From assembly GCA_041552055.1 (NCBI GenBank), contig JBFELO010000009.1, forward strand, positions 1-64,000: a DNA stretch of 64,000 nt. The letters run 5' to 3'. The notes under the pieces were generated by a model, which saw only the letters and a program-made list of their open reading frames with translations, did not search any database and was not told where the DNA came from. Below are positions 25,676 through 32,958 of this stretch, one piece after another; positions within the stretch are counted from its first letter, which is position 1, and the number at the start of each line of letters is the position of its first letter. Position numbers and translations under genes: made by a program. The stretch comes from JBFELO01 sp041552055. Lineage in GTDB: Bacteria; Acidobacteriota; Thermoanaerobaculia; Thermoanaerobaculales; Sulfomarinibacteraceae.

Positions 25676-28228
25676 TCACGCAGTGAATCGCTCCGGTATG
25701 GACGCGATGTCCTTCCGGCGCAGGAACAGCGCCATGGTGATCCCGACCACCGTGAGGATGGTGCCGATCCAGACCAGCGAAATCAGCGGCTTGGTCGACA
25801 CGTCGAGCACCAAGCTGGCCGACGTCGGACCCGCGGCCGGCAGGCTCGGATCGAAGACCTGCAGCTCCACCGCTCCCCCTTCGGCATCGATCTGACCGAT
25901 CGACAGCGTGACGCCGTCCGTCCCGGGAACGATCGCCGGCGTCGTCTCCGGTGCTCCGCCCATGCCGCCCTTGAAGGTCGGGGTTACCTCGATCGTCTCG
26001 CCGTCGTGCTCGACCTCGAAGACAACACCGAAGTTGATCTTGCCGGCCTCCGGGTCGAAGTCGGACAGGTCGAAGTCGGCGAAGGTGATCTTGAGATCCT
26101 CATACGCCAGGGTCTCCCCCTTGTGCAGCACTGCGGTGCGCCCGATCCCGCCGGCCAGCCCGAGCAGCTCGACCCGCACCATCCCCTGGTCCACACTCAT
26201 GCCGGTGGCACGCAGCCGGGCACCAGGAACGCCCGGGATGTCCACGGGCACCGCCTGGACAGTCCCGTCGTTCATCGAGATCACCGACGGTTCCAGCTCG
26301 ACCGGCTCCTGGCCGGGCCGTTCGAGATTTACCACCACGCCCACGGTGAGCGCGCCCGGCACGGCGTTCTGGCGCGCCAGATCGAAGCCGCGGAAGGTCA
26401 GCGTCCAGTCCTTGAACTGCTGCGGCGCACCCTTGGCGAGCATCAAACGGCCACTGGCAGCGGGCTCCTCACCAGGCGTGAACTCGGCCGGTGCCAGGTA
26501 CAGGTCGCGCGTCAGGAACGACCTGATGTCGGGATTGGCGACCAGCTGATTGGACTTCTGATTGACCCACATTCTCGGCTTGAGCACGAAGTTCTTGCCG
26601 CGCGGATCGGTCACCTCGACCACCATGGCGTCGCGTGCCTGGGGGGTGGGCTTCTCGACCTCTCGGAAGGTCAACGTGTAGCCGAGCACCTCGGTCGGCT
26701 CGCCCTGAACGAGCCGGACCTTCTGGTTCCGGTCGAGCCAGCCGGTGGTCAGGAACGCGAGCATCATGAGGCCGATTCCGACATGAGCGAGCACGCCGCC
26801 GGCCGCCCGCCACTGCCCGTGGGACACCTTTTCCGCCGTCGCCCAACCGTTGGCGACGATGTTGAACAGGACCGCACCGAGGTACGCGAACGCCATCCAA
26901 CCGCGCAACCCGAGCACGGCTCCGAGCGCGAGCAGTACAGCCGTGACGGCGGCCACGATGGCGAGCCTTTTGCCAGCATTCTCGTTGGCTTTGCTCCAGC
27001 CGAGGAACGGCGTCCCGCCGAGGAACAGGGCAAAGGCCACCGCCAGCCAGAATCCCATCCGATTGTAGAAATCGGGTCCTACCTGGGACGGCTCGCCCCA
27101 CAGCCGAGTTATGAGCGGCGCCGACGTGCCGAAGCCGACGATGAGCGCGATCAGGATGACCATCAGTATCCCGACCACGAAGAAGATCGTGCGCGACAGG
27201 AACGGCTCCTCACCCACCTCGGTCGGGATGTCCCGCCAGCGCCACGCCAACAGGCCGATGGACAACACGAGGAAGAACAGCATGTTGAACACGAGCCAGC
27301 CGGTGATCCCGAGGTCCACGAACGAGTGGACCGAGAAATCCCCCAGCACGCCCGACCTGGTCAGAAACGTCGCGTACACCACGAGCAGGTAGGAGGCAAC
27401 GGCCAGGACCAGGTTGAGTCGTCGGAATCGATGCCGGGCCCGCTGCAGCAGCATGCCGTGGGTGAGCGCCGCGGTCATCAGCCAGGGCACGAGCGACGCG
27501 TTCTCGACCGGATCCCAGCCCCAGTAACCACCCCAACCGAGCGTCTCGTAGGCCCAGTACCCGCCGAGCATGATCGCGAGGCCAAGGGTGCCGAGCGACA
27601 GCAGCACCCACGGCAGCGACACCTTGGTCCACTCGTCGTAGCGCTGCATCCACAGGGCCGCCAACGCGAACGCGAACGGAATCGCCAGCGACGCGTAGCC
27701 GATGAACATCACCGGAGGGTGGATCACCATCCACGGGTTCTGCAGTAGCGGGTTGAGCCCCTGGCCGTCCATCGGAATCATCGCCGTGGTCAGACCCTCG
27801 TGGAAGCGGAACGGGTCCTGTTTGAGCAGCAGCATGATCAGCGACAGCAGGGTTAGGTTGTAGAACACCATCACCCGCGATTCGTAGGAGCGGGCGAACT
27901 TCATCAGCGGCAGGCCGAGCAGAGCCCCGAAAAAGATCCAGAGCAGGAAGCTGCCTTCCTGACCGCCCCAGAAGGTCGAGATCAGGTAGTGCAGCGGCAG
28001 CAGGTTGTCGGAGTACGACCACACGTAGGCGAGGCGGTAGTCGTGCGTGACCAGCAGGTACATCAGCAGGCCGGAGACGATGACCACCGCAGCCGTCATC
28101 AGCACGTACGCCTGCCGCGCCTGCGATCGCCATTCCTCACGGCCTCGGATCACCGTCACGTAGGCGACGGTCGACGCGAGCCCGAGCAGAAATGCCAGCC
28201 AGAGCAGGATGGTTCCCGGGTAGTACAT
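25676..28228 (-). CDS. ccmF: Cytochrome c heme lyase subunit CcmF
   Basis: An 850-residue polytopic membrane protein of the cytochrome c maturation System I, where CcmF with CcmH joins heme to apocytochrome c. The tryptophan-rich heme-handling signature WGGYWGWDPVENASLVPWL is near residues 230-248, and conserved NPWMVIHPPVMFIGY and LTRSGVLGDFSVHSF segments flank it. Length exceeds the usual about 650 residues because the periplasmic loop before the last helix is enlarged by about 200 beta-rich residues (about 600-810). A final helix (LVWIGTILTVVGITMALFL) follows. ATG 28228 has GAAGGAGGG upstream. No ccmG or ccmH follows; a toxin-antitoxin pair lies next, converging on it. Confidence 0.95.
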   Translation of the reverse strand: MYYPGTILLWLAFLLGLASTVAYVTVIRGREEWRSQARQAYVLMTAAVVIVSGLLMYLLVTHDYRLAYVWSYSDNLLPLHYLISTFWGGQEGSFLLWIFFGALLGLPLMKFARSYESRVMVFYNLTLLSLIMLLLKQDPFRFHEGLTTAMIPMDGQGLNPLLQNPWMVIHPPVMFIGYASLAIPFAFALAALWMQRYDEWTKVSLPWVLLSLGTLGLAIMLGGYWAYETLGWGGYWGWDPVENASLVPWLMTAALTHGMLLQRARHRFRRLNLVLAVASYLLVVYATFLTRSGVLGDFSVHSFVDLGITGWLVFNMLFFLVLSIGLLAWRWRDIPTEVGEEPFLSRTIFFVVGILMVILIALIVGFGTSAPLITRLWGEPSQVGPDFYNRMGFWLAVAFALFLGGTPFLGWSKANENAGKRLAIVAAVTAVLLALGAVLGLRGWMAFAYLGAVLFNIVANGWATAEKVSHGQWRAAGGVLAHVGIGLMMLAFLTTGWLDRNQKVRLVQGEPTEVLGYTLTFREVEKPTPQARDAMVVEVTDPRGKNFVLKPRMWVNQKSNQLVANPDIRSFLTRDLYLAPAEFTPGEEPAASGRLMLAKGAPQQFKDWTLTFRGFDLARQNAVPGALTVGVVVNLERPGQEPVELEPSVISMNDGTVQAVPVDIPGVPGARLRATGMSVDQGMVRVELLGLAGGIGRTAVLHKGETLAYEDLKITFADFDLSDFDPEAGKINFGVVFEVEHDGETIEVTPTFKGGMGGAPETTPAIVPGTDGVTLSIGQIDAEGGAVELQVFDPSLPAAGPTSASLVLDVSTKPLISLVWIGTILTVVGITMALFLRRKDIASIPERFTA

Positions 28229-28293
28229 GGACCCTCCTTCAGGGTGGGAATCGATACGTCAGACGAGCGGTGGCAGCGCCGATCCGGACGCCA

Positions 28294-28710
28294 TCAGGCC
28301 TCTGAACCGTGCTCCTCCGGGTCACTCGGGATGCCCTGGTACTTGGACGGGCATTTCACGAGCAACTGCTCGGCGTAGAAGGCGTCGTCGTGATAGCTGC
28401 CGATCGCCACGATCTGCGTGGCCTCCTCGAAGTTCCCCGGTTTGACGCCTTCGTACATCACCGGCAAGGTGGTGCCGTCGTCGTCCACGATCCCGAACCG
28501 CAACTTCTGCACGTCCTCCACGTAGCGCGTGGAGTCGGGCACGAGGCGGTCGGCCACCTGCACCCTGCTGGACGTGCGCATCGCCTCGTCGAACGAGACG
28601 TACGGCGTCAGGTTGGACTTGAAGGACGTCGCTCCGTAGGCGAGAAAGCCGACTATCAACACGCCGCCGATCGCGTACCAAAGCCGTCGCTGGCGTCGTG
28701 GATCTGTCAT
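28294..28710 (-). CDS. ccmE: Heme chaperone CcmE, CxxxY variant
   Basis: A 138-residue heme chaperone with one N-terminal transmembrane helix (LWYAIGGVLIVGFLAYGAT) and an OB-fold periplasmic domain. It binds heme covalently after CcmC loads it and passes it to CcmF. In E. coli the ligand is His in an HxxxY motif; here the equivalent C-terminal segment is LLVKCPSKYQG, i.e. CxxxY. This variant is known from some delta-proteobacteria-like lineages and archaea. ATG 28710 overlaps the ccmD stop (ATGA) and follows GGAGGAACC. It is followed by ccmF 65 nt downstream. Confidence 0.92.
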   Translation of the reverse strand: MTDPRRQRRLWYAIGGVLIVGFLAYGATSFKSNLTPYVSFDEAMRTSSRVQVADRLVPDSTRYVEDVQKLRFGIVDDDGTTLPVMYEGVKPGNFEEATQIVAIGSYHDDAFYAEQLLVKCPSKYQGIPSDPEEHGSEA

Positions 28711-28814
28711 GGTTCCTCCAACCGGCGAACCTTACGGTCCACCCGATACACGTATCCGAAAAGGCCGCCCCAGATGATCAGGGTGACCAGCATGATCCCG
28801 AACAGATCAGTCAT
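28707..28814 (-). CDS. ccmD: Small membrane protein CcmD
   Basis: A 35-codon gene: a short N-terminus, one transmembrane helix (FGIMLVTLIIWGGLFGYVY) and a basic, helical C-terminal tail (RVDRKVRRLEEP). This matches CcmD, which helps release heme-loaded CcmE from CcmABC. ATG 28814 overlaps the ccmC stop by one nucleotide and its TGA overlaps the ccmE ATG, placing it exactly between ccmC and ccmE as in known ccm operons. Confidence 0.88.
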   Translation of the reverse strand: MTDLFGIMLVTLIIWGGLFGYVYRVDRKVRRLEEP

Positions 28815-29482
28815 CACAGTACCTCGTGCTGACGCCGCTGTCGAAGGGCCTCGACGCGACATCCGATAGTATATAACCATACAAACAAGCCAGTAAATCC
28901 CACCAGGGACGCCATCAACACCTGCGTGTAGTGGAGATCGAACTCATTGTCCCCGCGGGTGTTGATGATGGTGTCGGGGTGCAGCGACCAGTAGATGCGC
29001 GGCACCACGAACACGAGAAACGGCACCGTGACGAAGGCCAGGATCGCGTACACCGCCGCCAGGGCCGCTCGACGCTCAGGATCGGGAATCGCGCCCCGCA
29101 GTCCGAAATAGGCGGCGTAGATCAACATCAGGATGACGATCGACGTCTGGCGCGGATCCCAGTTCCAGTAGGCGCCCCACATGATGCGGGCGAAGATCGA
29201 ACCGGTGACGGTGGCGAGCACTGCGAACAGCAGGCCGAGCCCGGCGCTCACCGCTGCGCGGGCATCGTCCTTGGGATCGCGACGGCGCAGATAACTGATC
29301 GACGCCACGCACGAGAACAGGAACGCCAGAACCGCGACCCAGGCACACGGAACGTGGAAGAACACGATGCGCGAAGACTCCCCGACGAATCCCTCCGCAG
29401 GGTGGACGTAGAAAAACGCCGCCCAGATCACCAGAGACATCCAGGCGAGAAGGAGCCACTTGAGAATCTCACGAAAATTCAT
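28814..29482 (-). CDS. ccmC: Heme-handling membrane protein CcmC
   Basis: A 222-residue protein with six hydrophobic helices that presents heme to CcmE. The WWD signature is WGAYWNWDPRQTS near residues 102-114, with conserved His before it (FFHVPCAW) and after it (WSLHPDTI) as axial heme ligands. Its length is typical of CcmC. The stop overlaps ccmD by one nucleotide. ATG 29482 has no clear ribosome-binding site, and 288 nt separate it from ccmB upstream. Confidence 0.96.
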   Translation of the reverse strand: MNFREILKWLLLAWMSLVIWAAFFYVHPAEGFVGESSRIVFFHVPCAWVAVLAFLFSCVASISYLRRRDPKDDARAAVSAGLGLLFAVLATVTGSIFARIMWGAYWNWDPRQTSIVILMLIYAAYFGLRGAIPDPERRAALAAVYAILAFVTVPFLVFVVPRIYWSLHPDTIINTRGDNEFDLHYTQVLMASLVGFTGLFVWLYTIGCRVEALRQRRQHEVL

Positions 29483-29770
29483 GGTTCACGGCCCATTCGA
29501 CGATGTGCGATTCCTCGCCAAAGGGGTTCGGGGCAGGGGACCATGGGCTCGGCCCCAACCGTCCCGGATGGGAAGGCCACATCGTCCCAGTCTTCTCGAT
29601 GAGTAACACGCGTCATGGGTTTCCATTCCGAGGCCCAAGTCCTCTATCCAACGGCCCTTTCCCCAAGCATTCCCAACGATCATGAAAGCCCGTCTCAGCT
29701 CCCGAGTCCATGTCCACGGTCACACAGTCAGGAATCGGTGGTGACGTATTGTAACCGAGTCTCGACATAG
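29483..29770. other. 288-nt gap between ccmB and ccmC with no gene
   Basis: No reading frame with family features is seen on either strand. A GGCCCTTTCCCCAAGC stretch near 29653 followed by ATTCCCAACGATC resembles the left module of the palindromic elements at 52316 and 57427, so the gap may contain a decayed copy. The gap interrupts an otherwise tightly packed ccm operon, and a promoter for ccmCDEF could lie in its last 100 nt before 29483; none can be assigned. Confidence 0.4.
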
Positions 29771-30451
29771 TCAGTCGTTCCAGACGACCGGAAAAACGAA
29801 TGCCGACACCACGGTCATCACGCCGCCCAACGAAACCACGGCCCGCACGGAGGACTGCACCGTGTCCACCGACCCGTCGGACACGGCCGCGGTGCCCTGG
29901 ATCAGGAAAATGACCAACGGCAGCAGCAGCGGCAGCGACAGCACCGAGTACAACGCCCCGCGCGTCATCGCCCGCGAGATAATCGCGGCGACGATGGTGG
30001 CGGTAACGGCCAAGGCATAGCCACCGACGGTCAGCAGCAACACGAACCATCCCACCAGCACCACCTCGAAACCCATCAGGAGGGCGAACAACGGCACCAG
30101 GAGCACCATGAGCAGGTACAGCAGCACCAGGTTGTACGCCAGCTTCCCCGCCCACACCACCAGCGGCGAAGCCGACAGCCTCAGCAGCGGCGCGGTGTGA
30201 CTCTCCTCCTCCTTGACGAAGCTCCGATCGAGACCGGCGAGAGCCGCGAACAGCAGCACGATCCACAGCAGCACGGACAGCAGGAACGGTCGATCCTCGG
30301 CCGCGATTCGGAACGGGCCCACCGAGTAGGCCACCGCAACCAACGTGGTGAGCGCGAACAGACCCAGTGAGTTGAGCGCGACGCGGGTGCGGAACTCGGC
30401 CCGCAGCTCCTTGCCGGCGACCGCGGCGGCCTCACCCAGCCAGCGCCACAC
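29771..30451 (-). CDS. ccmB: CcmB, permease of the CcmAB ABC transporter
   Basis: A 226-residue membrane protein with six helices and the CcmB signatures KELRAEFRTRVALNS at residues 14-28 and FVKEEESHTAPLLRLSASP near 77-95. With CcmA it forms the ABC module whose ATP hydrolysis releases holo-CcmE from CcmC/CcmD. ATG 30451 overlaps the end of ccmA by 20 nt. Confidence 0.95.
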   Translation of the reverse strand: MWRWLGEAAAVAGKELRAEFRTRVALNSLGLFALTTLVAVAYSVGPFRIAAEDRPFLLSVLLWIVLLFAALAGLDRSFVKEEESHTAPLLRLSASPLVVWAGKLAYNLVLLYLLMVLLVPLFALLMGFEVVLVGWFVLLLTVGGYALAVTATIVAAIISRAMTRGALYSVLSLPLLLPLVIFLIQGTAAVSDGSVDTVQSSVRAVVSLGGVMTVVSAFVFPVVWND

Positions 30452-31064
30452 TGTGACTCCCCCACTCCATCTCGCTGCGGTCGTTGGTAGCGAGCACTAC
30501 GGTCCGGTTGTCGTCGGCCGCCGCTCGCACCCATCCGGCGAGCCAGTCCTGACCGCTCGGATCGAGGTTCGAACCTGGCTCGTCGAGGAACAGCACTGCC
30601 GGCTGGTGGAGCATGGCCTGTGCGATTTTCAGGCGCTGCACCATGCCGGTCGAGAACCCGCGGACCGTCGTGGTTCTGGCCGGTTCGAGGCCCACCTGAT
30701 CGAGGCACTCCCGGCAGCGATCCTCCACGTCTTCGAGAGCGCGCACGCGCGCGAAGAAGCGCAGGTTTTCGAGCGCGGTCAGCTCTTCGTAGACCGACAT
30801 CGACGGTGCCACGACCCCGAGGTGCCGCCGCCACTCTGCGCGGACCACCTCGGCTCCCCCAGGGTCCAGATGGCGGATCTGCCCTCGAGTCGGCCGCACC
30901 AGCCCACACAGGATCGTCAACAGGGTGGACTTGCCGGATCCGTTGGGTCCGGTCAGCGTGAGGATCTCGCCCGGCCCGACCTCGCCCGAGACACCGCGAA
31001 ACACGACCCGCTCGTCGTACCGCTTTCCCACGTCGTGAAACTCGATCCGTATGCCGACTGCCAC
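30432..31064 (-). CDS. ccmA: CcmA, ATP-binding protein of the cytochrome c maturation ABC module
   Basis: A 210-residue ATPase. Walker A is LTGPNGSGKSTLL (about 37-49), the signature region is RGFSTGMVQRLKIAQAML (form STGM rather than SGGQ, common in CcmA), Walker B is AVLFLDEPGSNLD and the switch is LATND, with Asn in place of the usual H-loop His. GTG 31064 is chosen because it places the first strand at the normal distance; an upstream start at 31124 would add 20 residues without homology features. It is the first gene of the ccm cluster; the promoter is probably in 31065-31160. Confidence 0.92.
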   Translation of the reverse strand: MAVGIRIEFHDVGKRYDERVVFRGVSGEVGPGEILTLTGPNGSGKSTLLTILCGLVRPTRGQIRHLDPGGAEVVRAEWRRHLGVVAPSMSVYEELTALENLRFFARVRALEDVEDRCRECLDQVGLEPARTTTVRGFSTGMVQRLKIAQAMLHQPAVLFLDEPGSNLDPSGQDWLAGWVRAAADDNRTVVLATNDRSEMEWGSHSVALAG

Positions 31065-31160
31065 GGCCCTGAAGATACCACGCGCCCGTCGCTCGTCCGT
31101 TGTCGACGTGTAAACGCACCTCACGTGTTAGACTGCGCGCGGTTCAGGCCATGTTCCCGC

Positions 31161-31667
31161 GTGGAGAACCCGCTGTTTTTCATCGAATTCTTTTGTTCCT
31201 GGTTTGTTGCGATACTCGTTGGATCGTTGACCGAGTACGTCGCTCGCCGCCTGATGCACTCGGGGAGAATCCTCAAGATACGCCACGCCGAGCATCACCG
31301 AAACCTGGCCGGTCAGGGATGGTGGGGTGAGTTTAACGATTACGTCGTTCCCGGAATCGCGATTCTCTGACTCGGCTTCCTGTTCTCGGTCCCTGCTGGC
31401 CTGGGTTTTGCCGCCGGTGCGGTGGCCTACGCCGCCTCTGCGGCCTACGCCCACCAGGTGCAGCACGAGAACCCAGATCTCGTATTCTGGCTGCCCCGAC
31501 CGGTCCACTACCTCCACCACCGCGACCACATGTGGCGCAGCAACTTCGGTATCTCGCTGGATCTTTGGGATCAGGTGTTCGCCACGTATCGAGTGGTGGA
31601 GTGGCGGCGCGAGCGCCCACCAGGGACCTGTCACCTCCGACACTACCTCGATATACGATGGATCTGA
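31161..31667 (+). pseudogene. Fatty-acid-hydroxylase-like gene broken by an in-frame TGA
   Basis: One frame from GTG 31161 to TGA 31667 reads as a small sterol-desaturase/fatty-acid-hydroxylase-family membrane protein except for a TGA at 31368-31370. Before it lie a first helix (FFCSWFVAILVGSLTEYV) and a His cluster HSGRILKIRHAEHH. After it the second helix resumes without a frame change, then YAHQVQHE and VHYLHHRDHMW complete the di-iron His set. The stop falls in the hydrophobic segment between AIL and LGFLF. Either the gene is a recent pseudogene, the base is a sequence error, or the TGA is read through; TGA is used as the normal stop elsewhere, and no selenocysteine-type context is seen. 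It is divergent from ccmA and precedes the FabH-like gene. Confidence 0.8.
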
Positions 31668-31884
31668 CAGCTTCGGCACCCCGCCCAGGCCGGCGTGTGT
31701 GGCGCGGTGGACGGACCCCGATACCCGCGGCTCTGCGATCGAGGGTGAGCGGCTCAGGCACCACGCCCTGATCTCGGTTCGGCTGGGCGGCGCCGCGCGG
31801 CGCTCGTCTCGACCCATCCCGTGTCTGTTTCTGCAATTCACGCAGTGAGTTGCATGCGCTATAGTGCCACCGAAAGGAGGGCAT

Positions 31885-32946
31885 GTGCGAGCGCTGATTA
31901 GCGGCACCGGTATGTACATCCCCCCGACCACCGTCGACAACGATGCGTTGTCTCGCGTGATGGACACCTCGGACGAGTGGATCCGGGTGCGCACCGGCAT
32001 CGCCGAGCGCCACTACGCAAGCCCCGATCAGGCCAGCTCGGATCTCGCGGTCCCCGCCGCCCGCCTGGCGATCGAGGATGCGGGGCTCCAGCTCGCCGAC
32101 ATCGACTACCTGATATTCGCGACCATGACGCCGGATTACTTCTTCCCCGGATCCGCGCCGTTCCTGCAGCGCAAGCTCGGCCTCGAGCAGATCCCGTGCC
32201 TCGACATCCGCCAGCAGTGCGCAGGTTTCATCTATGCACTGCAGCTCGCAGACGCCCTCGTCCGATCGGGCCAGCACCGTCGGATTCTACTGATCGGAGC
32301 CGAAACTCACGCGTCCCTGATTCCGTGGGACGACTCGACCTGGCAAGTCGTCCTCGGCGAGGCCGACGGGCCGTTGCCGCCGGAGGAACTCGAGCGCAAC
32401 ACCTCGACGCGTGACCGCGTCGTCCTGTTCGGTGACGGCGCCGGGGCCGTGGTGGTCGAGTCGAGCGCGCGAGATGATCGCGGGATCCTCGACAGTCTCA
32501 TCCATACCAACGGCAACGAGGCGGAACGTCTGTGGACCAATGCGGGGGGCAGCGCGTTCCGGCCTTACTTCCACCCCTCCATGTACGAGAGCGGAGACGT
32601 CACTCCGATCGTCGAGGGCCGCAAGGTGTACGCGCTGGCAGTGACATTCATGCCCGAGGTCACCCTGCAAATCCTCGAGCGCAACGGCTACACGCTGGAC
32701 GATCTCGATCTGCTGATCATGCATCAGGCCAACCTGCGCATCAACGAAGGCGTCCAGAAGCGGCTCGGCCTGCCCGACGACAAGGTCTTCAACAACATCG
32801 AACTCTACGGCAACACCACCGCGGGCACCATCCCCATAGCGCTCCACGAGGCTCGGCAGCAGGGCCGAATCAATGAGGGTGACCTGGTCTGCTTCGTCGG
32901 GCTGGGTAGCGGCCTGAACTGGGGCGCCGTTCTGTACCGCTGCTGA
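31885..32946 (+). CDS. 3-oxoacyl-ACP synthase III-like condensing enzyme
   Basis: A 353-residue thiolase-fold enzyme of the FabH/KAS III group. The triad is intact: C112 in IRQQCAGF, H280 in IMHQANLRI and N310 in YGNTTAGTIPIAL, with the N-terminal TSDEWIRVRTGIAERH signature and the final GLGSGLNWGA glycine loop. It is about 35 residues longer than E. coli FabH owing to insertions around 155-185 and 220-245. It could start fatty-acid synthesis or condense other acyl-CoA/ACP substrates. GTG 31885 follows AAAGGAGGG at 4-nt spacing. It precedes the RNase gene by 12 nt and may share its transcript. Confidence 0.9.
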   Translation: MRALISGTGMYIPPTTVDNDALSRVMDTSDEWIRVRTGIAERHYASPDQASSDLAVPAARLAIEDAGLQLADIDYLIFATMTPDYFFPGSAPFLQRKLGLEQIPCLDIRQQCAGFIYALQLADALVRSGQHRRILLIGAETHASLIPWDDSTWQVVLGEADGPLPPEELERNTSTRDRVVLFGDGAGAVVVESSARDDRGILDSLIHTNGNEAERLWTNAGGSAFRPYFHPSMYESGDVTPIVEGRKVYALAVTFMPEVTLQILERNGYTLDDLDLLIMHQANLRINEGVQKRLGLPDDKVFNNIELYGNTTAGTIPIALHEARQQGRINEGDLVCFVGLGSGLNWGAVLYRC

Positions 32947-32958
32947 AACGGATCGGAT

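Noticed and set aside
25469..27748. Open frame of 759 codons on the plus strand opposite ccmF
   Set aside because: It is His/Arg/Glu-rich low-complexity translation of the antisense of a well-conserved CcmF.
31368..31370. TGA in the hydroxylase-like gene as a selenocysteine codon
   Set aside because: It lies in a hydrophobic helix where Sec is not expected, and no convincing SECIS-like hairpin follows within about 40 nt.
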